57,504 nucleotides of DNA, taken from the IMG/VR virus record IMGVR_UViG_3300036792_000158, positions 1-57,504 of that record; one strand, written 5' to 3'. This document shows positions 1 through 7,686 of the stretch, one piece after another (position 1 is the stretch's first letter; the number at the start of each line of letters is the position of its first letter). Origin of the DNA: a virus. Both the position numbers and the translations under genes were made by a program. Below the pieces are notes generated by a model that did no database searches, was not told where the DNA came from, and saw only the letters and a list, made by a program, of their open reading frames with translations.

Positions 1-24
1 GGGTTCCAGCCCCCCCGCGCCCGA

Positions 25-1011
25 TCAGCCCATCAAGTCCGCGTTGTCGGCGGCGAAACGCTGAAACGCTTTGGTGTGCGTGACCATCTGATCGCGCGCC
101 GCCGCGTCTTTGACGCAATAAAACGCGTACTCTTTCGGCATCCGGTCGACGTATTGGAGCACGCGGTCGAAATTCGCGTCCGTCGCTTTGCGGGCGAGCC
201 CCGCGGCGATGGCGAACAGCGCGCCCGTGTCCGTCGGCACGTCCGCTTTCTTCGGGTTGAGCAAGATGGCGTCGAGCGACGGCAGCTGCCGGTACACCTG
301 CAGGAAGCCGACAAACTCGGCGGCCGGGCCCTCGCCCACCGTGCCCGAATAAAGCGCGTGCTCGATCGTCACGTCGGGATCGGCGTTGAGAATTTCGCCG
401 ACAAACTCCCACGATCGCGGGCACGGGAACGCTTTCTCGGTGCTGCTGGGCTCGTATCTGTGCAGCAGCTCCGGGCGGAAGCGGAGGAACGCGATCAGCT
501 CCGGTCGCATGTCCGCGTCGATTGCCCATTTCGTCCAGTCGTCAAGATCGGGCTCGACGGGCAGATGGACGAAGCGACTGGCGAGCGCTTCCGACATGCG
601 CGTGACGCCGCGGTGCGTATCGGGGTTGCCGGCAGCGATCACGGCATGCTGATCGCCGAGCCGGTAGTCGCCGACTTGACGATCAAGCGACAGCTGCAGG
701 CACGAATTCTGCACCATCTGCGCCGCTCGATTGATCTCGTCGAGCAAGATAACGGTCGGCGGATCGTCCTCGCGGGGCAGAAAATCGGGCGTCGCCCAAT
801 GGGCGCGGCCGTCGCCGTTGACGTGCGGCAGCCCTTTGATGTCGACCGGGTCGAGCAACACGGCGCGAATGTCGACGAGGCGCATGCCGAGCGTCTCCGT
901 CACCTGCCGGCAGATGCGCGACTTGCCGACGCCGGCCTCGCCGACGAGAAATGCCGGCCGCTTGATCGTGATCAACAGCTTCAACGCTTCTGTAATTTCG
1001 CTTGGCTTCAT
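25..1011 (-). CDS. MoxR-family AAA+ ATPase
   Basis: This 328-residue AAA+ ATPase has a Walker A motif GEAGVGKS near residues 24-31 and a Walker B motif VILLDEIN near 90-97. The helical C-terminal half fits the MoxR family. MoxR ATPases act as chaperone-like remodelling factors, usually paired with a VWA-domain protein. A VWA/metallopeptidase gene lies two genes downstream in the same leftward operon (55239-56396), across the circular junction. The ATG at 1011 is preferred over a GTG three bases upstream because it lies at good spacing from AGGAG. A hairpin with loop CTGGAAC sits just upstream. Its role in the phage is unknown; assembly or maturation of a complex is an inference. Confidence 0.85.
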   Translation of the reverse strand: MKPSEITEALKLLITIKRPAFLVGEAGVGKSRICRQVTETLGMRLVDIRAVLLDPVDIKGLPHVNGDGRAHWATPDFLPREDDPPTVILLDEINRAAQMVQNSCLQLSLDRQVGDYRLGDQHAVIAAGNPDTHRGVTRMSEALASRFVHLPVEPDLDDWTKWAIDADMRPELIAFLRFRPELLHRYEPSSTEKAFPCPRSWEFVGEILNADPDVTIEHALYSGTVGEGPAAEFVGFLQVYRQLPSLDAILLNPKKADVPTDTGALFAIAAGLARKATDANFDRVLQYVDRMPKEYAFYCVKDAAARDQMVTHTKAFQRFAADNADLMG

Positions 1012-1028
1012 CACTCTCTCCTGTGTTT

Positions 1029-1047
1029 GCCCGTGTTCCAGACGGGC
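1029..1047 (-). promoter_or_regulatory. Intergenic CTGGA-loop hairpin upstream of moxR
   Basis: A perfect 6-bp stem (GCCCGT/ACGGGC) encloses a 7-base loop that reads CTGGAAC on the coding (minus) strand. It is followed by AAACACAGGAG and the MoxR start codon. It is one of six hairpins with the same loop core in this operon. Confidence 0.6.
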
Positions 1048-1050
1048 GGG

Positions 1051-1236
1051 TTAGATCGCGCGGACAGTCAGCCCGAGCGTAATTTCGTCGTCGGAGAACC
1101 CGCCCTCGAAGGAGCGGAAAAACTCGCGGCGGCGCTGTTCATCGGCGATGACTTCCGCCATCGTTCGATGTTCGAGAAATGCCCAGCGGTCGCCGGGCGG
1201 GACGTCGCGGGCAACGCGGTGATCGCGGCGCGTCAT
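1051..1236 (-). CDS. Hypothetical small acidic protein
   Basis: This is a 61-residue protein of unknown function. The ATG at 1236 overlaps the stop codon of the upstream gene as ATGA, so translation is probably coupled. The C-terminal half is acidic and amphipathic. It sits between another small gene and MoxR in the leftward accessory operon. No domain is recognised. Confidence 0.55.
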   Translation of the reverse strand: MTRRDHRVARDVPPGDRWAFLEHRTMAEVIADEQRRREFFRSFEGGFSDDEITLGLTVRAI

Positions 1237-1445
1237 AGGACACACGCGGATTTGCCGTTGCGGATGACGAAGTTCGCGTTGCCGATCGCCGCCGTCACGG
1301 CGTTCACGTGCTCGCGGGCGAGAACGTCAAGACGCTTCTGATTGGCGGCCGCTTCCATGCTGAAGCGCTTCATCCGCTTCATCGGTTCCGAATGCAGCGT
1401 CCGGCCGGCGGCGTCGTACAAGGTGATATTCCAGACGATATTCAT
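1233..1445 (-). CDS. Hypothetical protein
   Basis: This is a 70-residue protein of unknown function. It begins with a strand-like segment (MNIVWNITLYDAAG) and ends with a segment that could form a helix and a strand. The start has an excellent ribosome binding site (CAGGAGAACACG before ATG). A CTGGA-loop hairpin lies directly upstream at 1461-1478. The stop overlaps the next start as ATGA. Confidence 0.65.
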   Translation of the reverse strand: MNIVWNITLYDAAGRTLHSEPMKRMKRFSMEAAANQKRLDVLAREHVNAVTAAIGNANFVIRNGKSACVL

Positions 1446-1460
1446 CGTGTTCTCCTGTTT

Positions 1461-1478
1461 GCTCGGGTCCAGCCGAGC
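1461..1478 (-). promoter_or_regulatory. Intergenic CTGGA-loop hairpin
   Basis: The stem GCTCGG/CCGAGC encloses a 6-base loop that reads CTGGAC on the minus strand. It is followed by AAACAGGAG and the start codon at 1445. It belongs to the same family as the hairpins at 1029, 54413, 55170, 56427 and 57357. Confidence 0.6.
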
Positions 1479-1482
1479 GGGG

Positions 1483-1722
1483 TTAGATCAGCGGCGCGAG
1501 GCCACGAACGGGCATCGCGCGAAACTCGGGCGTGAGGGCATTGACGACGCCGTGGGCGCCGTCGATCGCGACGTGGAACGGCACGTCGAAGATCGCCCGC
1601 CGGATCATCTTCTGACTCCCGCTTCCGCGGGCGACGCGCTGGAAGATCACGACTTCGACCCCGCCCTCGGCGTCGTCGACTCGTGCTTCAAACCAGCCGT
1701 TATCACTTACAATTTTGATCAT
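1483..1722 (-). CDS. Hypothetical protein, first gene of the accessory operon
   Basis: This is a 79-residue protein of unknown function with alternating strand-like segments. The ATG at 1722 is chosen because CAGGACGAG lies upstream at sensible spacing; an in-frame ATG at 1749 has no clear ribosome binding site. It appears to be the first gene of the leftward operon that continues through MoxR and the junction. A 24-bp inverted repeat and a TTGACA hexamer lie upstream. Confidence 0.6.
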   Translation of the reverse strand: MIKIVSDNGWFEARVDDAEGGVEVVIFQRVARGSGSQKMIRRAIFDVPFHVAIDGAHGVVNALTPEFRAMPVRGLAPLI

Positions 1723-1752
1723 CGTGGCACTCGTCCTGTATTTCGTCATAAG

Positions 1753-1944
1753 GAACGGCGCGCACGTTGCGTCAGAGGTTCTGCTGTCAAGCTGACGGAC
1801 TGATTACCGTTCAGGGCTTCGCTATTGCCGGGCTCGTCGCTGCTGCTGCGGGTTTGAACCGCTGGACGGGTGGACCGGGCTCGCTGGGTCGCTCCGCGAA
1901 TGATCGCGCGGCCGATATGTTCTGACGCAACGTGCGCGTCGTTC
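1753..1944. repeat. 24-bp inverted repeat containing TGACGCAACGTGCGC
   Basis: Bases 1753-1776 and 1921-1944 are inverted copies of each other with one mismatch; the inner 17 bp (1760-1776 and 1921-1937) match perfectly. The arms flank about 145 bp without a convincing gene, upstream of the leftward accessory operon. The core TGACGCAACG recurs upstream of the 53451 gene and, imperfectly, upstream of the large terminase. This suggests a regulatory protein binding site, which is an inference. Confidence 0.6.
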
Positions 1945-2209
1945 AAGAGCTATATTGAAGGGCATTTAATGCAGCCCGCCAAGGGCAAACCCACGCGCGC
2001 GAGGGCCATCGCCCTGCATTTGATCTATCCAGAAGGGGGGCGCTCCTGGATTGCCCCCGCCCATCGAGGGGCGAAACGTCGGGCGGGCGCGGGCCGTGGG
2101 CGCTGGTGCGCTCGGGTCGATGGGCTGTTGGGATACGTCCCGACGTGTGTTCTTCAAACGTTCAGGAGGGGCGATTGCCCCGATCTCGGGCGGGGCAACC
2201 GTCGGGTGA
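1777..2209. other. Noncoding region between leftward operons
   Basis: No convincing gene is seen here. It contains one arm of the 24-bp inverted repeat, a hairpin TTGCCCCG/CGGGGCAA at about 2175-2198, and a GGGGGC/GCCCCC hairpin at about 2035-2060 that could end leftward transcription from the 2.2-13 kb block. In lambda-like phages cos lies beside the small terminase gene, which is a candidate just to the right, so a packaging site could lie here. No direct evidence for it is visible. Confidence 0.35.
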
Positions 2210-2281
2210 TCAGCTGCCCCAGAGCGCGTTTGCGACGAGGGCGAGTGCCAGCAGCAGCAGGGTGGCAACAGCGATTTTCAC
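2210..2281 (-). CDS. Predicted 23-residue transmembrane microprotein
   Basis: The reading frame encodes a 23-residue peptide made almost entirely of one hydrophobic segment (VATLLLLALALVANAL). Its GTG start overlaps the stop of the upstream gene as GTGA, which argues for translational coupling. A similar tiny membrane peptide is at 52811-52909. Function unknown. Confidence 0.45.
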   Translation of the reverse strand: MKIAVATLLLLALALVANALWGS

Positions 2282-2865
2282 GCGGCCGTGTCCTCGACGA
2301 ATTCGGGCCCCTCGTCGGCCGCCTCGCGGTTCGCGGCCGCGGCTCGGGCCCGCACGCCGCGCCACCAGCGGCGGATCGCCAGCAGGCGCTCGCGCGCGTC
2401 GAGCCCTTCCAGGGCCGCGTTCAGGTCGACGAAAGACCCCTCCACGTCCAGCAGGAACCCCGACAGCGTGCGCGTCCACTCGGCTTCGACGGATGACGCC
2501 AGCACGTATTTGCCGCGCTCCTCGTTCAGCTTGCGCCGCTTTACCTCGGCGTCGACCGAGGCTGACACCGCGCGGGCACGGAGCAGCTGGAAGTTCGCCT
2601 TGTTGGTCGGCGACCAGGCGGTGATGTCATCTTCCCCGTCTGTCATGGGAGCGGCGCCTCGCATGGCCCGCCGGTTCGCCCCTGCGCTCATCATCGGATC
2701 CACGGAACGCGACAGCTGCATGTCCGCAATCCCGGCATCGATCATGCCGTCAGGTCGCAGCGCCGGCGGCGTCAAATGCCGGCGCTTGATCCAGTTCGAC
2801 ACCGCCGATTGGTTCACACCGGCATGCGCCGCATATTCGGTCTTGGTCATTATTTCCGGCGGCAT
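2278..2865 (-). CDS. Terminase small subunit candidate (Nu1-like, HTH)
   Basis: This 195-residue protein has an N-terminal helix-turn-helix (about residues 6-32, with AAHAGVNQSAVSNWIKRR). A central charged helix with KRRKLNEERGKYV and a helical C-terminus follow. This architecture resembles lambda Nu1-type small terminases, which recognise cos DNA and recruit the large subunit. It is unusually far from the large terminase (48 kb); on the circle they are about 11.5 kb apart. ATG 2850 is an alternative start. A generic phage DNA-binding protein is the main alternative. Confidence 0.55.
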   Translation of the reverse strand: MPPEIMTKTEYAAHAGVNQSAVSNWIKRRHLTPPALRPDGMIDAGIADMQLSRSVDPMMSAGANRRAMRGAAPMTDGEDDITAWSPTNKANFQLLRARAVSASVDAEVKRRKLNEERGKYVLASSVEAEWTRTLSGFLLDVEGSFVDLNAALEGLDARERLLAIRRWWRGVRARAAAANREAADEGPEFVEDTAA

Positions 2866-2914
2866 CGCACGAATGTAAGTGGCGAACCCGTTCCTTCACA
2901 AGCCGGCGGCACTC

Positions 2915-3028
2915 TCACTGTCGAAAAGACCCGCGCGTGAAAACGCTCGCATTGGCCCGCGGTGGGAAAGGACCCCACGGGCGGGGCGGCATTGCTTGGG
3001 TCTGCCGACGCATCGGGCTGCCGTTCAT
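2915..3028 (-). CDS. Possible small protein (37 residues)
   Basis: A short frame begins with an ATG that overlaps the stop of the preceding gene as ATGA. The peptide is rich in Pro and Arg with no recognisable motif. The coupling geometry is the only support. Confidence 0.25.
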   Translation of the reverse strand: MNGSPMRRQTQAMPPRPWGPFPPRANASVFTRGSFRQ

Positions 3029-3561
3029 GGGTTGTCCCGCCGAAGCCAAATGTATTGCCCGCGCTGGGTCTCGCCGTCGCGATTGAGCATCTGTTCGGCC
3101 TTGTGACGGCAGCCCTCCTTGTGCCGGCCAGGCGGGACGGTATCGCCGCAGTCCACGCAATAGGCGGCGGCCAGCCATGATGGGCGGGGCTGATCGTGCC
3201 ACGGCGGGTTGCGCACCTGGAACATCTCGCCACGCACGACGCCGTTATTGGAAGTGCGCTTCGGCGGATCAGCGATGTTCGAGGGCGGCAACATGTCTTT
3301 ACCCTGAAGGCGGCGATAAAGCGCGTATAGCTCCGCCAGGCCCTTTTCGGCCAGCATGGCGCCGTTGGGCAGGCGGTCGAGCCGAAGTGCATAGATGATC
3401 GGGTTCAGCACGATGGGCTTGCCCTGCAGGTCCGTCATCGGCTTGCCGAGGCTGTCCTTTGGCGGCTTCCACGATGTCAGGCGATCGGGCAGGCGATCGT
3501 AATAGATCACCGGCGTCTCACCTTCTGGGGTGCGCTCGACCACGAAAAAGATCGGCTCCAT
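3025..3561 (-). CDS. Hypothetical protein with C-terminal zinc-binding motif
   Basis: This is a 178-residue protein of unknown function. The start ATG at 3561 follows AGGAG (CAGGAGAGCCAA), which rules out the longer frame. Near the C-terminus the pattern CVDCGD...HKEGC could bind zinc. The central part is helical (LAEKGLAELYALYRR). It lies in the leftward early block between zinc-finger and DNA-binding small proteins. Confidence 0.65.
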   Translation of the reverse strand: MEPIFFVVERTPEGETPVIYYDRLPDRLTSWKPPKDSLGKPMTDLQGKPIVLNPIIYALRLDRLPNGAMLAEKGLAELYALYRRLQGKDMLPPSNIADPPKRTSNNGVVRGEMFQVRNPPWHDQPRPSWLAAAYCVDCGDTVPPGRHKEGCRHKAEQMLNRDGETQRGQYIWLRRDNP

Positions 3562-3827
3562 TTGGCTCTCCTGATGTGGCTCAGCAATTCGCCTACCCGG
3601 CGCGTTGCCGCATGGTCGACGAGAAATTCCCCCGCGAAACTGGCCGGCTGTTCCGAGACGGTGGTGGGGTCGAGCGGAACGCGGCCGCTTCCGCCGCAGC
3701 GGTCGCATGGTTCTTTTGGGGACGAGTTCGCCAGATGAATATCCGTCTGGCGATCAACGAGTCCCGTTCCCATGCACCGGCCGCAGTCCATTGTGGTTTT
3801 CGGCCTGGCGCTGCTGCCGGTAATCAT
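3507..3827 (-). CDS. DnaJ-type zinc-finger small protein
   Basis: This is a 106-residue protein with two Cys-rich knuckles, CGRCMGTG and CDRCGGSG, separated by about 20 residues. They match the CxxCxGxG repeats of the DnaJ zinc domain, without a J domain. The ATG overlaps the upstream stop as ATGA. The C-terminus overlaps the next gene by about 55 bases. A similar knuckle protein is at 23247-23462. The function is probably protein or nucleic acid binding. Confidence 0.55.
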   Translation of the reverse strand: MITGSSARPKTTMDCGRCMGTGLVDRQTDIHLANSSPKEPCDRCGGSGRVPLDPTTVSEQPASFAGEFLVDHAATRRVGELLSHIRRAKWSRSFSWSSAPQKVRRR

Positions 3828-4099
3828 CGGCCTGCCATTAGGCGCGCCAGCGATGGCGGCTTAATATATCCGTCCTCGAGGACCGGAAGCGCTGCCGGCT
3901 CCTCAGGTGTCAGGAAATTCGGCTTCGGTTTTTCTCGCTCATCGCCTGACCGCAGATTTCGCAAACCCAGCTTCCGGCCGATCTGGGAAATGCGTTGGCG
4001 CGATACGCCGAATTCCTCTGCCATCTGCTGAAGGGTCATCGTACCCCAATTCCTGCGAACGAATTCGTGGTTTACCGGGCTTCCGTTTTGCCGTGCCAT
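3824..4099 (-). CDS. Helix-turn-helix DNA-binding protein
   Basis: This is a 91-residue protein with a clear helix-turn-helix (LQQMAEEFGVSRQRISQIGR) of the kind seen in sigma-70 region 4 and related regulators. A charged tail follows. The ATG at 4099 has GAGG upstream; a TTG at 4141 in the same frame is an alternative start. It is probably a small transcriptional regulator of the early block. Its stop overlaps the next start. Confidence 0.6.
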   Translation of the reverse strand: MARQNGSPVNHEFVRRNWGTMTLQQMAEEFGVSRQRISQIGRKLGLRNLRSGDEREKPKPNFLTPEEPAALPVLEDGYIKPPSLARLMAGR

Positions 4100-4141
4100 C
4101 GCCAGCTGCCTCGCGGATGACGGACTCAGTCCTATGATCAA

Positions 4142-4453
4142 ACGACAGTGACACTCCCTTTTTCCGCTGTCACCGTCGGGCAGCAGACCGCCTACCTCCG
4201 CCGGGCCACTGCCGGTTTCAGTAAGCGTCTACTGCCCCGCGGAATTACCGCGCGTCGGGCAGCGACAGGGTTTTTTCCGAGCGCCGCGGCGTGACCGGCA
4301 AGCCGATCCGTTATTCCGCGTCCGGGCTCGGGCGAGATCGGCGCTCCCCGTCATTCGACCGAGCGCCTGCGGTGTCGTCTCGCTTCCCCGCGTACCGCCT
4401 TTCCCTCCCAGCAGCTCGGGCGGTAAACCCGCCGACCGCTCTGCCGAGTGCTA
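4142..4453. other. Gap without a recognised gene
   Basis: About 310 bases contain no supported reading frame on either strand. A short inverted repeat (GTGACA...TGTCAC) lies near 4147-4172 just upstream of the HTH gene and could be an operator. No tRNA-like fold was recognised. Confidence 0.3.
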
Positions 4454-4567
4454 TCAGAATCGCCGCAGCCAGCCGTAGCCCTGCACCGTCACCCCGATAG
4501 CCAGCGCCCGCCGTTGTCCCGGTTGTAGCCGGTGTCCCGTCAGCGCCGGAGCATGCCGATACGTCAT
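4454..4567 (-). CDS. Hypothetical small protein (37 residues)
   Basis: This is a basic 37-residue peptide. Its ATG overlaps the upstream stop codon as ATGA, which suggests translational coupling. No domain is recognised. Confidence 0.4.
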   Translation of the reverse strand: MTYRHAPALTGHRLQPGQRRALAIGVTVQGYGWLRRF

Positions 4568-4728
4568 GTCACGGTTTTCGGGATGGCCGCGCGCTTGCGG
4601 CCTTCCTTTTTCTCGATCTGGCGAATTTTGCGCACGAACCCCGGATCGTTTCGGCGCAGCCACGCATCGGTTCGCCCGGGCATGGCCTTCGGCCGGTTCT
4701 CGCGAGGATCTGGCTTGATGTTCGCCAT
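4564..4728 (-). CDS. Hypothetical small basic protein (54 residues)
   Basis: This 54-residue, Lys/Arg-rich protein reads well in a frame that lies inside a longer false frame. It has a Pro-rich N-terminus (IKPDPRENRPKAMPGR) followed by a basic helix (FVRKIRQIEKKEGRKR). A weak GGGA ribosome binding site precedes it. It lies immediately downstream of the helicase gene in the replication block and may be a nucleic acid binding accessory protein. Confidence 0.5.
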   Translation of the reverse strand: MANIKPDPRENRPKAMPGRTDAWLRRNDPGFVRKIRQIEKKEGRKRAAIPKTVT

Positions 4729-4885
4729 ATCGGAATCCCGTTGTCACAACGCCTTCTAATCAATGTGCCACTACCCTCGAACCTGGCGGCCAGCCTTCCG
4801 CTTATTTGTTCGTCCCCTGTGGCGGGGCTCGATTGCGACGGCGGCAGTTAGCCGACGCCGTGGCCTACGGCTCGAACCTCGCCGG

Positions 4886-6094
4886 CTATTCGCCGGCGGC
4901 ACTCGGTTGTTCCTCCTGCTTCCGCTGTTTCGGGACGTCAGGCAGCCACGGCTGCTCGTCGTCGTAATAGGGGCCGTCGTGTGGCCGGATCAGGCATTTC
5001 TTGCTGACCTCGACCCGCACGATTTGGCCTGTGTCGATCAGCGCCTCTTGCGCCAGGTACAGATCGTTGAGGCCGACGCGGTTGATCTGCGGATCGGTCG
5101 AGCGGCGAGCGCGGTTCGGCATCGAGCCCGGTTGCATCACGTCGGCCGGCACCTTGGCGCCGTTCTGCAGCTGGCGGCGCAGCCCGGTCAGCAGCCGATA
5201 GCGGAGATCGGTCATCTCCGACAGCGACAGCGGCCCGCGCTTTTCCCGATGCTCGGGGTCGGCGCGCACGAACACGCCGTCCTGATACTCGAGCCTTTCG
5301 GCGCCGACGCCGCCGCCGTAGTTCGAGCCGAGGCCGCGGAGCACGCGGATGTTCCTCGGCTCGCCAGTCTCCGGGTCGAAGTCGACGGGTCTGCCAAGCG
5401 ACAAGCCGGCGCGAACGGAAGCGAGCCAGGCCGTGTTGCCGGAATAGCTGTTCGGGTTCGAGCGCGAGGGATGCGCGTTGAGGATTATGGCGCCGTCGAT
5501 TTCCAGGGCGAGCCGCTGCAAATCACGTAGGAACCGCGTCGTCTGTGTTCTCATGTTCTCGTTGCCACCGAAAACCGCAGCGGCCGTGTCCAGGCCAATG
5601 ACCTGAATCCCCTCGTCTTTCACGTAGGCAACGAGTTGATGGAATAAATTGGTGTATTTCGGCCGATCGGTGAACCGCTCGAATTCGACCAGCAGCGCCT
5701 CCTTGCCGTCGCGCGAGGCCCACGAAAAATCCGTCTCGAAATCGGCCGGGTCGCGATCGTGATGGACGTTGATGTCCACCTGCCGGCGTTCCAGCTCCTC
5801 CTGCGCATCCTCGCAGAACAAGCCGAAGGTCTTACACCGCACGGTCTGGCGGCCGAGCCAGTTGTCACCGATGGCGAGCGCGGTCAACATCTGCTGCAAC
5901 AGCAGCGATTTCCCGATCTTCGGCGGGCCCGCGAACAGCATTACGGTTCGCCGCAGCAGGACGCCGTCGACCAGCCATTGCCGCGGCGCCGGGGTGCGGC
6001 CCTGCATCTCCGAGGCGTAGAACGGCCGGAACAGCTCGATCGGCTGCTGCTGCTGCCGTGGCAGCCGCACGACGTTGTCGCGGCGCTCGTTCAT
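4886..6094 (-). CDS. RepA-like hexameric helicase (AAA_25 family)
   Basis: This 402-residue RecA-fold ATPase has a Walker A GPPKIGKS near residues 56-63. A Walker B-like IQVIGLDTAAA and a sensor-like ILNAHPSRS follow. It matches the RepA/AAA_25 group related to the RSF1010 replicative helicase, which unwinds DNA at the fork. The C-terminal 120 residues are variable. It is four genes downstream of the primase, so the two probably form the phage replication initiator set. Its start overlaps the upstream stop. Confidence 0.8.
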   Translation of the reverse strand: MNERRDNVVRLPRQQQQPIELFRPFYASEMQGRTPAPRQWLVDGVLLRRTVMLFAGPPKIGKSLLLQQMLTALAIGDNWLGRQTVRCKTFGLFCEDAQEELERRQVDINVHHDRDPADFETDFSWASRDGKEALLVEFERFTDRPKYTNLFHQLVAYVKDEGIQVIGLDTAAAVFGGNENMRTQTTRFLRDLQRLALEIDGAIILNAHPSRSNPNSYSGNTAWLASVRAGLSLGRPVDFDPETGEPRNIRVLRGLGSNYGGGVGAERLEYQDGVFVRADPEHREKRGPLSLSEMTDLRYRLLTGLRRQLQNGAKVPADVMQPGSMPNRARRSTDPQINRVGLNDLYLAQEALIDTGQIVRVEVSKKCLIRPHDGPYYDDEQPWLPDVPKQRKQEEQPSAAGE

Positions 6095-6513
6095 GGCGAG
6101 CGCACGATGTACGTGATCCAGAAAAACCCATCCGTCATCGGGCCGACGATCCCCGGATTGAAGGGATTCGGATCGTGGATCACACCGAAGGGCGAAGCGA
6201 CGACGGAATGGTTGTGCCCATTTTTCGACGTGCCGCCGAGCAGGAATATCCTGCCTGGGTTCCAGCTGCGCACGGCCTCGAACAGCTGATCCAAGTCCGC
6301 AGCCTGAACCGGCAGCTGGATGCGATCTAGCCCATGAGCGCGCAGGAACTCGTTCTCGCGCGTTTGGAACTCGGCGGAATCATCGTCGATCCCGTCCATG
6401 AAATGCGGCACGTCCTCATAGGCCAGGTCGAGCAACGAGGCGACCGCCGCGCGATGGCAGTCGCCATAGCTCTCGGGCGGGTTGTGGAGGATGCGCTGAT
6501 AGACGGGCGTCAT
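6091..6513 (-). CDS. Small papain-like cysteine peptidase
   Basis: This 140-residue protein has YGDCHRAAVASLL at residues 16-28 with Cys19 at the start of a helix. A later GHNHSVV supplies a His and VIHDPNP an Asp. This Cys-His-Asp order is typical of papain-fold peptidases of the C39/transglutaminase type. There is no signal peptide, so it would act in the cytoplasm. It is located between the helicase and small early genes. The substrate is unknown. Confidence 0.6.
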   Translation of the reverse strand: MTPVYQRILHNPPESYGDCHRAAVASLLDLAYEDVPHFMDGIDDDSAEFQTRENEFLRAHGLDRIQLPVQAADLDQLFEAVRSWNPGRIFLLGGTSKNGHNHSVVASPFGVIHDPNPFNPGIVGPMTDGFFWITYIVRSP

Positions 6514-6788
6514 CGGGTGCGCGCCTGGCGTAGCATCGCCTGGAAGACCATCGTCACCAGCTCCCGCTGTTCGATCGCGCGGCGGCCGGTGGCCCGATCC
6601 AGCGCCTCGACGCCGGCGCTGACCATATCGCGGTCGGGCTCGCCCAGCACGTCGAACACGACGCTGGTGGCGATCTCGGCGACGACTTCAGGGTGCGTCT
6701 CGCCGGTGATCAGCTTCAGGATCTTCGCTTCCGCCAGCCCCTCGGGCGAGCGCCAGGCGGTCGTGTCGGGATAGGTGACTTCCGTCAT
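6510..6788 (-). CDS. Hypothetical protein
   Basis: This is a 92-residue, largely helical and acidic protein of unknown function. It overlaps both neighbours by 4 bases, which places it firmly in the replication operon. No motif is recognised. Confidence 0.6.
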   Translation of the reverse strand: MTEVTYPDTTAWRSPEGLAEAKILKLITGETHPEVVAEIATSVVFDVLGEPDRDMVSAGVEALDRATGRRAIEQRELVTMVFQAMLRQARTR

Positions 6789-7021
6789 GCCGACCTCCGT
6801 TCGCGGGTTTCGAGGGCCAGCAGCCAGCTCTGCCGGCGCTCGACCAGATCGTGCAGACAGGCCAGTTCGACTTCACGGCAGAGCGCTTCCGTGAAGTGCG
6901 CGCCGATTTGCTGCGGAGCGAGCAAATACCAAGCGATTTCGTAGGGCGTGCCGTTGCGCTCGGCATAGGAAACATCGATCGCCCGGCCGTCGCGCAGGGT
7001 TATGTGAAGTCGCCGGCTCAT
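6785..7021 (-). CDS. Hypothetical protein
   Basis: This is a 78-residue protein with a strand-rich N-terminus (LHITLRDGRAIDVSY) and a helical C-terminus. It is coupled by 4-base overlaps to the methyltransferase gene upstream and to the next gene. Function unknown. Confidence 0.6.
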   Translation of the reverse strand: MSRRLHITLRDGRAIDVSYAERNGTPYEIAWYLLAPQQIGAHFTEALCREVELACLHDLVERRQSWLLALETRERRSA

Positions 7022-7686
7022 GCTGCCGCGGCCTCGAACTTCCGGGTCTCGTCACCCCAGGCGGTCCAGCCGGGCCGGGTCGAGCGCGCGAACAGTTCCA
7101 GATACGGGCCGGCGCAATAGTCCTCGATCAGCACCCGCGCCTCGTCCGGTTTCCGCGAGTGCTCGCGCACCGGCGCCAGGATCACTTCGCGGACGCCGCG
7201 GCCGATCCGGCGGGGACTGCCGCGGCGCGCCAGCAGGCAAATTTCGGTGTTCTTTCGGGTGGTCAGCCCGAGCCCGACATGGAGATCGCCGTCGAGCAGC
7301 GGCAGGAAGCGGAGTTGGGTCGGCTGGTGGGTCCGTTTCAGCTTGACCCACACGAAGGCGGTCGACGAATAGCGGAAGCCCCAGGCGTCGAGCACGTCGA
7401 ACGCCAGCCGCAGACACGGGCCGGTTGTCCACAGGAACAGGTGGCAATCTGGTGCGGCCAGCTGGCGAACCGGCAGCGCCGCGATCTCCTCCGGGCGCAG
7501 CACGCTGTAGTGGCGCTCGTTGTCGCGCCGGCTCGACGGGTTGAGGCTTTGAGGCGCGGTGTACGATTTGAACCGCCAGGGCGGGTCCGCCAGGATCGCG
7601 GCGTAATGGCCGCGCCGCAGCCCGTCAAACGGCAGCGGCGCCGACGCGAGCGCGGGTGTCGTCACCGTCTCGCGCCGGCTCCTCAT
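7018..7686 (-). CDS. MT-A70 family N6-adenine methyltransferase
   Basis: This 222-residue protein has the catalytic DPPW motif (ILADPPWRF near residues 32-40) characteristic of the MT-A70 family, which methylates adenine N6 in DNA or RNA. Downstream segments HLFLWTTGP and ELFARSTRPGWTAWG are also typical of the family. It starts at ATG 7686, overlapping the stop of a GcrA-like regulator. It could protect phage DNA or create methylated sites read by the regulator; the second idea is inference. No cognate restriction enzyme is adjacent. Confidence 0.85.
   Translation of the reverse strand: MRSRRETVTTPALASAPLPFDGLRRGHYAAILADPPWRFKSYTAPQSLNPSSRRDNERHYSVLRPEEIAALPVRQLAAPDCHLFLWTTGPCLRLAFDVLDAWGFRYSSTAFVWVKLKRTHQPTQLRFLPLLDGDLHVGLGLTTRKNTEICLLARRGSPRRIGRGVREVILAPVREHSRKPDEARVLIEDYCAGPYLELFARSTRPGWTAWGDETRKFEAAAA

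Noticed and set aside
76-1341. Long plus-strand frame over MoxR and neighbours
   Set aside because: It is the antisense of clear minus-strand genes with motifs and ribosome binding sites; Arg/Gly/Ala-rich translation typical of GC-rich shadows.
1966-2268. 100-residue minus-strand frame
   Set aside because: Pro/Arg-rich, no ribosome binding site, crosses two hairpins, and shows no motif.
4291-4500. Plus-strand frame in the 4.2-4.5 kb gap, and a possible tRNA
   Set aside because: Low-complexity translation without a ribosome binding site; a GGCAGAGCGGTC-like D-arm was noticed but no T-loop or acceptor stem could be built.
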